Of a DNA stretch of 11,031 nucleotides, positions 1 through 6,146 are shown one piece after another (within the stretch, counting starts at the first letter, position 1; every line of letters begins with the position of its first letter). Below the pieces are notes generated by a model that was given only the letters and a program-made list of their open reading frames with translations, was not told the DNA's origin and did no database searches. Where the stretch lies: positions 1 to 11,031 of the forward strand of contig JAMCZD010000235.1 of the NCBI GenBank assembly GCA_023473405.1, in the 5' to 3' direction. Source of the DNA: Candidatus Omnitrophota bacterium. GTDB lineage: Bacteria > Verrucomicrobiota > Verrucomicrobiia > Limisphaerales > UBA1319. Made by a program: the position numbers and the translations under genes.

Positions 1-249
1 CTCGCGCGTAAAGGTTCGCGGAGCGCGCAACGCCGCCAGCATCACTTCGTCCACCGCACGGCCCTTTCGAGCGATCCGCCCGTAATGAAGGGTGTGAGAC
101 GAGGCAGCGGACGGTCGGAACGCATGCTTTCCCGCCGGGACAAAACACCTGTCCGCTACCGTCAGCGCCTCGGGTCCGGACAGCCGGATGACTGCCAGAC
201 CGCCTTCGCCCAGCGGAGTTGCAATTGCCGCGATGGTATCGTCGAACAT
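1..249 (-). CDS. mnmE: tRNA uridine-5-carboxymethylaminomethyl GTPase MnmE, N-terminal part (runs off window)
   Basis: The reverse strand opens with ATG and stays open for 83 codons to the window edge. The protein begins MFDDTIAAIATPLGEGGLAV, continues with IRLSGPEAL, and later has VDEVMLAALRAPRTFTRE. This is the conserved N-terminal folate-binding domain of MnmE/TrmE, in which the family shows DTIAAIATPxGxGGIxVxRxSG near the start and DEVLxxxxxxPxSYTxED later. MnmE works with MnmG in the cytoplasm to modify the wobble uridine of several tRNAs. Only the first domain is visible; the central helical region and the GTPase domain lie beyond the left edge. The ATG is placed exactly where family members begin, although no clear Shine-Dalgarno sequence precedes it. 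It is divergent from the DnaJ gene. Because no stop codon falls inside the window, a simple stop-to-stop gene search would miss it. Confidence 0.92.
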   Translation of the reverse strand, partial: MFDDTIAAIATPLGEGGLAVIRLSGPEALTVADRCFVPAGKHAFRPSAASSHTLHYGRIARKGRAVDEVMLAALRAPRTFTRE

Positions 250-518
250 ATTAGGTGTGCGCCGTGATTGGCTGGTGGGACTGTACGTGGTTTTCCCGAT
301 CTGGCAAATGTTGTTCGGCACCGCAACGTCGAACGTCCGTTCGATCATTATCCGGCGTTGTCAAAAGGGGCCTGTCGGCGTAGTTTGGGCCGAATGAGAT
401 GCGTGGTCAGTGCCCGGAAATGGGGTGTGGACATGACGGCGCTCAACCATTGGTGTGCGCGGACACTCACCCATCCGTAGTTGAGGCTGTCCGTGGGCGC
501 CACCGGATCGTCAAGGTT
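250..518. promoter_or_regulatory. Divergent intergenic region between mnmE and the DnaJ gene
   Basis: The promoters of mnmE (leftward) and of the DnaJ gene (rightward) should lie in these 269 nt, because both start at its borders. No gene homology is visible in it. I found no convincing -35/-10 pair with standard spacing, no CIRCE heat-shock operator and no strong hairpin, so the exact promoter positions remain undetermined. Confidence 0.35.
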
Positions 519-1565
519 ATGCCAGTCGAGTACAAAGACTATTACAAGATACTGGGTGTGCCCCGCAATGCCGCCGCGGGAGAGATTCAGAAGGCCTTTC
601 GCAAATTGGCCCGGCAATACCATCCGGACGTAGCCAAGAACAAGGCCACTGCCGAGGAGAAATTCAAGGAGATCAACGAGGCTTACGAGGTGCTCAGCGA
701 CCCCGATAAACGCGCCAAGTATGACGCCCTGGGCGAACACTGGAATCAAGGAGCCGAATTCCGCCCGCCGCCCGGTTGGGCGTCGGGACCCTGGGCCGGA
801 GGCGCCCGCGGAGGCGGAATGGGCCACGGCGACGAATTTCAATTCGGCGGAACCGGTTTCAGCGATTTTTTCGAGCAATTCTTTTCGTCTTTGGGCGGAC
901 GACAGGACATTTTTGGACGCCCAGCCGGCCTTGACCGGGAGCAGGAATTCCAGCCGGCCCGCGACTCGGAGGCGGAGATCATGGTTACCCTCGAGGAAGC
1001 GGTGCGCGGTTCGGTTCGGCCCATAACCGTTCGCCGCAATGTGCCCTGCCGTGAATGCCAGGGGACCGGACGGGTCCGCGTCCGCCGAATCTGCCCGATT
1101 TGCGGGGGTGAAGGGCGGATTCCCGAGGTTAACCAATACCAGGTCAGGATTCCGCCGGGGATACGCGAAGGACAACGGTTGCGCCTGGCGGGCAAGGGCG
1201 AGAGCGGCACTCAGGGCGGAGCGTCCGGCGACCTTTATCTCCGAGTCCGCCTGGCCAAACATCCGGACTTCCGGGTCGAAGGCAACAACCTCTATACCGA
1301 CGTCGATCTCGCTCCATGGGAGGCCGTTCTGGGAGCCGACGTCACCGTGCCGACCCTGGAAGGCCGCCTGAACATACGCATCCCGCCCGGCGCTCAGAAC
1401 GCCCAGAAATTGCGGGTCCGCTCCAAGGGTTTGCCGGCGGCGAACAGCAACCGGGGCGATCTTCTTGTGGTCCTGCATATCCAGGTGCCAAAACATCCAA
1501 CCGAACAGGAACGCCGTTTATGGGAACAACTGGCGCGTGAGTCCCGCTTTAATCCGCGTGAATAG
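519..1565 (+). CDS. DnaJ-type Hsp40 co-chaperone with a half zinc finger
   Basis: This 348-residue Hsp40 protein stimulates the ATPase of DnaK and delivers substrates to it in the cytoplasm. Residues 6-72 form the J domain, starting KDYYKILGV and carrying the HPD motif at 35-37. A Gly/Phe-rich linker follows at about 83-128. Only two CxxCxGxG motifs are present (CRECQGTG at 177-184 and CPICGGEG at 192-199), whereas canonical DnaJ has four; the four cysteines could hold one zinc. The C-terminal substrate-binding domains (about 200-330) include RIPPGIREGQRLRLAGKGE. The reading frame is open for 40 further codons upstream, but the ATG used here falls directly before the J domain and the extension resembles nothing. 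The SD is weak (AAGG two bases before ATG). The protein lies between full DnaJ and zinc-less CbpA in architecture, so no symbol is given. No grpE or dnaK is adjacent, so it may be a secondary Hsp40. Confidence 0.9.
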   Translation: MPVEYKDYYKILGVPRNAAAGEIQKAFRKLARQYHPDVAKNKATAEEKFKEINEAYEVLSDPDKRAKYDALGEHWNQGAEFRPPPGWASGPWAGGARGGGMGHGDEFQFGGTGFSDFFEQFFSSLGGRQDIFGRPAGLDREQEFQPARDSEAEIMVTLEEAVRGSVRPITVRRNVPCRECQGTGRVRVRRICPICGGEGRIPEVNQYQVRIPPGIREGQRLRLAGKGESGTQGGASGDLYLRVRLAKHPDFRVEGNNLYTDVDLAPWEAVLGADVTVPTLEGRLNIRIPPGAQNAQKLRVRSKGLPAANSNRGDLLVVLHIQVPKHPTEQERRLWEQLARESRFNPRE

Positions 1566-1681
1566 GACACATGCCGCCCCTTAAAGACGATATCCCGTCA
1601 TCGCCTGCCGACGCACTCCACAGGCTTTCTAAAAACGGTTGCGTTAAGCCGCCTGCTTTGTAAGGTGAGTTCAAATCAACG

Positions 1682-2455
1682 ATGAAAGTGGTTATTCTTT
1701 GCGGTGGCTTGGGGACACGGCTGCGGGAAGAAACGGAGTTTCGGCCCAAACCCATGGTGCCCATTGGCGAGCGGCCCATTTTGTGGCATATCATGAAGAT
1801 TTATGCCCACTACGGCCACAAGGAATTCGTGCTTTGCTTAGGATACAAAGGCGATATAATCAAGGAATATTTCCGAAATTACCATTGGAATACCAGCGAC
1901 GTCACCTTGCGCCTGGGCCGAACCCCGAAGATCGTCTATCACAGTCAGCACGACGAGGAGGATTGGGTGGTGACCCTGCTCGATACGGGGCAGAATACGC
2001 AAACGGGCGGGCGCTTGCGGCGCGCGCTCCCGTTTATCCAGGATGATACCTTCTTGTTTACATACGGTGATGGGCTGACGAACAGCGACATCAACCAATC
2101 GATCCAATTTCACCGCCAGCATGGCGCCATTGCCACGGTCACTGCCGTCAAGCCCAGCGGGCGTTTTGGTGAGCTGGCTCTTGATGGACAGACGATCACC
2201 GCCTTTCGGGAGAAACCGGAGGAGGAAACCGCCTATATCAGCGGCGGTTTCTTCGTTTTCAACCAGGCCATTGGCAATTACCTGGAAAGCGACGATTGCA
2301 TCCTGGAAAGGAAACCGCTCGAACAATTGGCCCTTGCCGGCCAGCTCAAGGCGTATTGCCATCCCGGTTTTTGGCAATGCATGGACACCTGGCGGGAACA
2401 AGAACTGCTCAATAAAATGTGGAACTCCGGTCATGCGCCCTGGAAGGTTTGGTAG
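1682..2455 (+). CDS. rfbF: Glucose-1-phosphate cytidylyltransferase
   Basis: The 257-residue product makes CDP-glucose from CTP and alpha-D-glucose 1-phosphate, the first step toward CDP-linked dideoxyhexoses of O-antigens and other surface glycans. It is a full-length cytoplasmic nucleotidyltransferase. Visible motifs are the nucleotide-binding GGLGTRL (8-14) with RPKPM (21-25), the metal-site region TYGDGLTNSDI (127-137), SGGFFVF (187-193), and the family-typical C-terminus HPGFWQCMDTWRE (227-239) plus APWKVW. These separate it from glucose-1-phosphate thymidylyl- and uridylyltransferases. AAGGTGA lies 13 nt before the ATG, a rather long spacing. In many genomes the next gene is rfbG (CDP-glucose 4,6-dehydratase), but here none follows: the downstream DNA is a pseudogene scrap and a repeat array. 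The 116-nt gap from the DnaJ gene holds no obvious terminator. Confidence 0.95.
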   Translation: MKVVILCGGLGTRLREETEFRPKPMVPIGERPILWHIMKIYAHYGHKEFVLCLGYKGDIIKEYFRNYHWNTSDVTLRLGRTPKIVYHSQHDEEDWVVTLLDTGQNTQTGGRLRRALPFIQDDTFLFTYGDGLTNSDINQSIQFHRQHGAIATVTAVKPSGRFGELALDGQTITAFREKPEEETAYISGGFFVFNQAIGNYLESDDCILERKPLEQLALAGQLKAYCHPGFWQCMDTWREQELLNKMWNSGHAPWKVW

Positions 2456-2476
2456 GCAAGCGGGAGGGGACGGGTT

Positions 2477-2638
2477 TCAGCAGCCGCGCCTCCTCCACTG
2501 GCCGTGTGAGCGGTAGAGCCTCTCCGTAAAGCCGCCTTCCTCCACAAACGCCTTTCCCTGTGCGGCAATTTGCCGGTCGAGCATGTGACAGCCCAGGTTC
2601 AGGAGCGAGAGCGCGGCGTTGGCCACCAGGTGGGCTGA
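2477..2638 (-). pseudogene. C-terminal remnant of a four-helix-bundle (suffix-domain) protein
   Basis: On the minus strand an open frame ends with ANAALSLLNLGCHMLDRQI, then KAFVEEGGFTERLYR, then a basic tail and a stop. I recognise this pattern (amphipathic helix, LLDRQ, a short acidic helix, then EGG(F/L)xERxxR) as the C-terminal 'suffix' of S23-like four-helix-bundle proteins, which occur widely in bacteria with large accessory content. The first two or three helices are missing. Going upstream, family-like sequence stops near residue S40 of the open frame and is replaced within about 10 nt by the decamer repeat array, so the start of the frame is repeat-derived. No function is expected from the fragment. 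The homology is judged by eye and the family assignment is moderately sure. Confidence 0.6.
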
Positions 2639-2648
2639 GGTGGGAACA

Positions 2649-2748
2649 CACGGACGATCACGGGCGATCACGGACCGGCACGGACTTACACGGACTTGCG
2701 CGGACGGGTTCGTCTGTGGTTGTCCGTGGTCGTCAGTGTTCGTCCTTG
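2649..2748. repeat. Decamer array CACGGACNNN: six direct units then four inverted units
   Basis: Ten back-to-back 10-bp units fill exactly 100 bp. The first six read CACGGACGAT, CACGGGCGAT, CACGGACCGG, CACGGACTTA, CACGGACTTG, CGCGGACGGG. The next four read TTCGTCTGTG, GTTGTCCGTG, GTCGTCAGTG, TTCGTCCTTG, which on the other strand are CAAGGACGAA, CACTGACGAC, CACGGACAAC and CACAGACGAA. The consensus is CACGGAC plus three variable bases, with a switch of orientation at 2708/2709. The period equals roughly one helical turn, and the two halves could fold on each other. It sits exactly where the four-helix-bundle gene loses its homology. There are no spacers, so this is not a CRISPR. A dispersed intergenic repeat family is the most likely identity. 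Confidence 0.85.
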
Positions 2749-2761
2749 CCCTCATTCGCTC

Positions 2762-2782
2762 GTCCTGCGCTCAAGCGCGGAC
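2762..2782 (-). terminator. Hairpin just after the Uma2-family stop codon (possible 3' end signal)
   Basis: In the direction of transcription the arms read GTCCGCGC and GCGCAGGAC around a TTGA loop: an eight-pair stem with one bulged A, four bases after the stop codon of the Uma2-family gene. No run of U follows, so it is not a standard intrinsic terminator. It may be a Rho-dependent or RNA-stabilising 3' hairpin, or a coincidence of GC-rich sequence. Confidence 0.3.
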
Positions 2783-2786
2783 CTCG

Positions 2787-3269
2787 TCAGCTTGAGCTCG
2801 AAGCGCCGAACAGGTTGGCCATGGAGAGCTGGAATTCGGGGAGGAGGCCCTCGGTGAGTATTTCACGTCCGGCCAGGATGGTTTTCAGAGCCAGGCCGTA
2901 AGTGGTGCCGTGATAGACTTCGACGTTGTTGTAGCGCGGATCGACCATCCAAAGCCGGGGCAGGTTGAGTTCCTCGTAGATCATTTTCTTGAGGACGGTG
3001 TCGGTATGGTGGTCTTCGGAGCTGATGATTTCGGCCACGAGCCAGAGTTTGCCAGTGGCGGAAGTAACCAGGGCCAGGTCGGGCCGCACGAAGGTGCCGG
3101 CAGTCAGCTCGACGATGGACCGTGGGGCAAGCAATTTGGTGGCGGACATTTGGCGCAAGCAGCCGGCCATCAATTCATGCAGGCGGAGGCAGATGGCCTC
3201 GTGCCGGTCGTTGGGGGCATTCCGCAACAGTCGTTCGCCCCTGATAATCTCTTCGTAGGATTGGCTCAT
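2787..3269 (-). CDS. Uma2-family (DUF820) PD-(D/E)XK endonuclease-like protein
   Basis: The 160-residue protein shows the Uma2/DUF820 pattern: VRPDLALVTS with the catalytic-type Asp, then LVAEIISSEDHHTDTVLKK (the E-x-x-S followed by D and K), then IYEELNLPRLWMVDPRYNNV and EVYH. The fold is a PD-(D/E)XK nuclease, common in cyanobacteria and other phyla with many paralogs; its biological role is not established. The N-terminus MSQSYEEIIRGERLLRNAP replaces the usual 'EELLALPEDGxxYELVDGE' lead-in, so the protein is on the short side. The ATG is preferred over an in-frame TTG nine codons upstream; neither has a clear SD. It starts 56 nt after the uvrA stop on the same strand and may be co-transcribed with it. 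A mobile or toxin-like origin is possible but unproven. Confidence 0.85.
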   Translation of the reverse strand: MSQSYEEIIRGERLLRNAPNDRHEAICLRLHELMAGCLRQMSATKLLAPRSIVELTAGTFVRPDLALVTSATGKLWLVAEIISSEDHHTDTVLKKMIYEELNLPRLWMVDPRYNNVEVYHGTTYGLALKTILAGREILTEGLLPEFQLSMANLFGASSSS

Positions 3270-3325
3270 AACCCGGTCCGGAACCCGACTGCCCAACCGC
3301 TGGTGGGATCGGTTGCGGTTTGGAT

Positions 3326-6076
3326 TTATTTCATTGCGGACAAAAAATTACGCAAAAACCGGCCGGTATGCGAATCTTTATTTTTGGCCAATTGTTCCGG
3401 GGTGCCGGCTGCCACGATTTGCCCTCCGGCATCGCCGCCTTCGGGTCCCAGGTCAACCACCCAATCAGCCTCGGCGATCACATCGAGGTTGTGTTCAATG
3501 ACGATCACCGAATGGCCGGCATCGATCAAACGCTGGAGCACATCGATCAAACGCCGCACATCGGAGGTGTGCAGTCCAATCGTCGGTTCTTCGAGTAAAA
3601 ACAGCGAGGCAGCCGGCACATGATGGACGGGGCGCGAAGGGCCCGTGGTTGCGGAAGAGGGGCGGAAACCGGTCAGCAAATGGGTGACCAGTTTGAGGCG
3701 CTGCGCCTCCCCGCCGCTCAGGGTCGGGCTGGTCTGCCCGAGTTTTATGTAATCCAAACCGGTATCCCGCAAGGCCTCGAGGGGACGACGGATTTGTGAA
3801 AAGGCGTCAAAGAACTCGATGGCCTCAGCCACGCTCAGGTCCAGGACCTGGGCGATGTTCCTGCCGTGAAACTCGATGTCCAGGGTTTCCCGATTGAATC
3901 TGGTGCCGTTGCACGTCTCGCAACGAACATAGGCGGGAGGCAGGAAATTCATCTCCATCTTAATCACCCCCGCCCCTTCGCAGGCGGGACACCGACCGAG
4001 TTTGCTGTTAAAAGAGAAGCGGCCGGGCAAATAACCGCGCAATCGCGCTTCCGGCACCTGTGCGAACAATTTGCGGATGGCGTCGAAAAGGCCGACGTAA
4101 GTGGCTGGAACCGAACGCGGGGTGCGTCCAATGGGGGTTTGGTCCACTTCATAAACGGCGCGAATGGACTCGCAACCGCTCACTGCGGCGGGTTCGCCAA
4201 GGCCGGGTTGCGGGCTTGAGCCCGGGGCCAGTTTCAGGCGCAAGGCCGGCAAGAGACACTCGCGGATCAAGGTGCTTTTCCCCGAACCGCTCACGCCGGT
4301 GATCAGGACGAGCCGATTCAGGGGGAAGGCCACCGTCAGGTCTTTCAGGTTATGGCGCCGGGCATGGTGCAAGACTAGCGCCGGCGTCCCGGCCTGTCCG
4401 CCGCGAGTCGCCGCAGCCACACCGGCATCCACCGGACGGCGCTCGCCGCGGGTGGGATAAGCCCGTTTCTGCCGCAGGCACTGTCCGGTGATGGATGCCG
4501 GGCAGCGCATGAGTTGGCGCAGCGTGCCGGTCGCAACCACCTGCCCGCCGTTCAGGCCGGCACCGGGCCCGAGATCAATAATGAAATCGGCATGGCGCAT
4601 GGTGGCCTCGTCGTGTTCGACGACCAGGAGCGAGTTACCCCGCGATTTCAGGGCGGCCAGGGTGGCCAGCAGGCGTTCGTTGTCGCGGGCATGGAGCCCG
4701 ATGGTTGGTTCGTCCAGGACATAAAGCACGCCGCGCAGATTCGATCCCAATTGTGCCGCCAGGCGGATTCGCTGGGACTCGCCGCTCGAGAGCGTGGTGA
4801 TCCCGCGGCCCAATTGCATATAACCCAGGCCCACCGCTTCGAGGAACCGGAGGCGCTCGCGAATTTCGGGCAGGATATCCTGGGCGATAGCGGCCTGGCG
4901 TCCGTGAAAGCGCAATCCCCGGAAGGTCCGCGCGGCTTCCGCAACCGACATTCCCGCCAGGCCTACCACGGTCAATCCGCCAGCCGATCCACCCACGATC
5001 AGCCGCACCGCGCGGGCTACCGGGTTCAACCGGGTGCCGTGGCACTCGGGGCAAATATCGCGCTGGCCTTCCTGCCAATGGAACCAGGACTCCTCGATCG
5101 ACTCGGCATTGGCACCGCGCTTCACGTCGGGCAAGTAAAACAATTCGCCGAAACCACGGCACCTCGGGCACCATCCCCGCGGCGAATTGTAACTCAGCAT
5201 CTTCGGGTCCAGCGGCTCGAAGGACCGCCCGCACTGGGGACAGGCGCGCTCGGTGGAATACACCGTGAGCCGCCGGTGATTGTCCAGGGTGAACAGGGTC
5301 CCGTGGCCAAGCTGCAAGGCCTCGTCAATCAGCCGCTGGGGAAATGTGCCGGCCCGGCTCCCGCGCTTGGGCCGCTGCTCGAGCACGCCCACCACAATCT
5401 CGACGTTATGCTCGCGGAACCGGTCCAGGCGGAAGGGATTTCGGGTGGAATAAATCTTGCCATCGGCGCGAATTTCTTCGTAACCATGCTGAGCCGCCCA
5501 GGTCGCAATTTCGGTGTGAAATCCCTTGCGGTTGATAACCACCGGCGCCAGCAACATCAGGTCGCCCACCTTCATCAACTCAGCCTGCAAGTGCCGGCCC
5601 AATTGGTCGCGGGTTTGGGCCCCGACCGGCACCTGGCAATCGGGGCAATAAGGTGTGCCGGCCCGGGCAAAGAGCAGGCGCAGGAAATGATAAATCTCGG
5701 TGACGGTGGCGACGGTGCTTTTGCCTCCGCCGCGGCTGTTGCGCTGTTCGATGCTGACCGTGGGGGGAATGCCGGCTACCAGATCGACGTCCGGGCGCGA
5801 CAATTGTTCCACGAATTGCCGGGCGTAAGTGTTCATGGCATCGAGGAACCGCCGCTGGCCTTCGGCAAAGAGCAGGTCGAACGCGAGCGTGCTCTTGCCC
5901 GAGCCGCTGACACCGGTAACGACGACGAATTGATCGCGCGGGATGGCCAGCGAGAGATTCTTGAGATTATGCTCTCGCGCGCCGCGAATCAGGATTTGAT
6001 GATCGGCCTCGACGGCCGGCTCGGTTTCGTCATTCACATTTTCACTATAATCCAACCGCCAAAATTCAAAGGGCAC
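3326..6076 (-). CDS. uvrA: Excinuclease ABC subunit A, variant UvrA
   Basis: The 916-residue protein has two ABC ATPase halves and is a UvrA, the damage-recognition subunit of nucleotide excision repair. Half 1 has Walker A GVSGSGKS (55-62), signature LSSGES (429-434) and Walker B VLDEPT (453-458). Half 2 has GVSGSGKS (594-601), LSGGEA (786-791) and LLEEPT (827-832). Zinc-type CxxC pairs stand at 279/282, 303/306, 342/345, 696/699 and 719/722. The UvrB-binding region (about 140-275) is present. Three features are odd. Only 31 residues separate CRGFG from CPEC, where E. coli UvrA has about 120. About 18 extra residues lie between signature and Walker B of half 2. The Walker B Asp of half 2 is Glu. 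Family-like sequence begins near residue 28. The GTG start is uncertain; in-frame TTG and GTG codons lie 7 and 13 codons later and no SD marks any of them. It may be a paralog beside a canonical uvrA elsewhere. Confidence 0.92.
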   Translation of the reverse strand: MPFEFWRLDYSENVNDETEPAVEADHQILIRGAREHNLKNLSLAIPRDQFVVVTGVSGSGKSTLAFDLLFAEGQRRFLDAMNTYARQFVEQLSRPDVDLVAGIPPTVSIEQRNSRGGGKSTVATVTEIYHFLRLLFARAGTPYCPDCQVPVGAQTRDQLGRHLQAELMKVGDLMLLAPVVINRKGFHTEIATWAAQHGYEEIRADGKIYSTRNPFRLDRFREHNVEIVVGVLEQRPKRGSRAGTFPQRLIDEALQLGHGTLFTLDNHRRLTVYSTERACPQCGRSFEPLDPKMLSYNSPRGWCPRCRGFGELFYLPDVKRGANAESIEESWFHWQEGQRDICPECHGTRLNPVARAVRLIVGGSAGGLTVVGLAGMSVAEAARTFRGLRFHGRQAAIAQDILPEIRERLRFLEAVGLGYMQLGRGITTLSSGESQRIRLAAQLGSNLRGVLYVLDEPTIGLHARDNERLLATLAALKSRGNSLLVVEHDEATMRHADFIIDLGPGAGLNGGQVVATGTLRQLMRCPASITGQCLRQKRAYPTRGERRPVDAGVAAATRGGQAGTPALVLHHARRHNLKDLTVAFPLNRLVLITGVSGSGKSTLIRECLLPALRLKLAPGSSPQPGLGEPAAVSGCESIRAVYEVDQTPIGRTPRSVPATYVGLFDAIRKLFAQVPEARLRGYLPGRFSFNSKLGRCPACEGAGVIKMEMNFLPPAYVRCETCNGTRFNRETLDIEFHGRNIAQVLDLSVAEAIEFFDAFSQIRRPLEALRDTGLDYIKLGQTSPTLSGGEAQRLKLVTHLLTGFRPSSATTGPSRPVHHVPAASLFLLEEPTIGLHTSDVRRLIDVLQRLIDAGHSVIVIEHNLDVIAEADWVVDLGPEGGDAGGQIVAAGTPEQLAKNKDSHTGRFLRNFLSAMK

Positions 6077-6136
6077 GGCGGAGAAGGTGCGTTGCCCCCA
6101 CGCCGTTCGGAAGGTGCCGCTGAGCCTTCCGTGCCC
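6071..6136 (-). promoter_or_regulatory. Nested and competing inverted repeats over the uvrA start
   Basis: The gap between the MFS stop and the uvrA start holds several perfect inverted repeats. GGGCACGG (6071-6078) pairs with CCGTGCCC (6129-6136), and the first arm contains the proposed GTG start of uvrA. CGGAAGG (6108-6114) pairs with CCTTCCG (6125-6131). ACGGCG (6075-6080) can pair with CGCCGT (6101-6106), which excludes the first pairing. An octamer GAAGGTGC is also present twice (6083-6090, 6110-6117). In the mRNA the start codon would be inside a stem in either fold. Regulation is inferred only. Confidence 0.4.
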
Positions 6137-6146
6137 GACTCGTTCA

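Noticed and set aside
359..364. TTGACA on the minus strand as the -35 box of mnmE
   Set aside because: No acceptable -10 hexamer is found at 16-18 nt spacing (AACGGA at 17).
399..518. A 40-codon N-terminal extension of the DnaJ protein
   Set aside because: The extension has no family resemblance, and an ATG stands directly before the J domain where Hsp40 proteins begin.
348..1496. A 382-codon open frame on the minus strand opposite the DnaJ gene
   Set aside because: Its translation resembles no family and it mirrors the codon structure of the DnaJ gene; it is a shadow frame.
1566..1681. Intrinsic terminator between the DnaJ gene and rfbF
   Set aside because: The only candidate, CGGTT/AAGCCG near 1636-1651, is short, bulged and lacks a T-run.
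2649..2748. CRISPR array
   Set aside because: Units are 10 bp, contiguous, have no spacers and change orientation; no cas gene is near.
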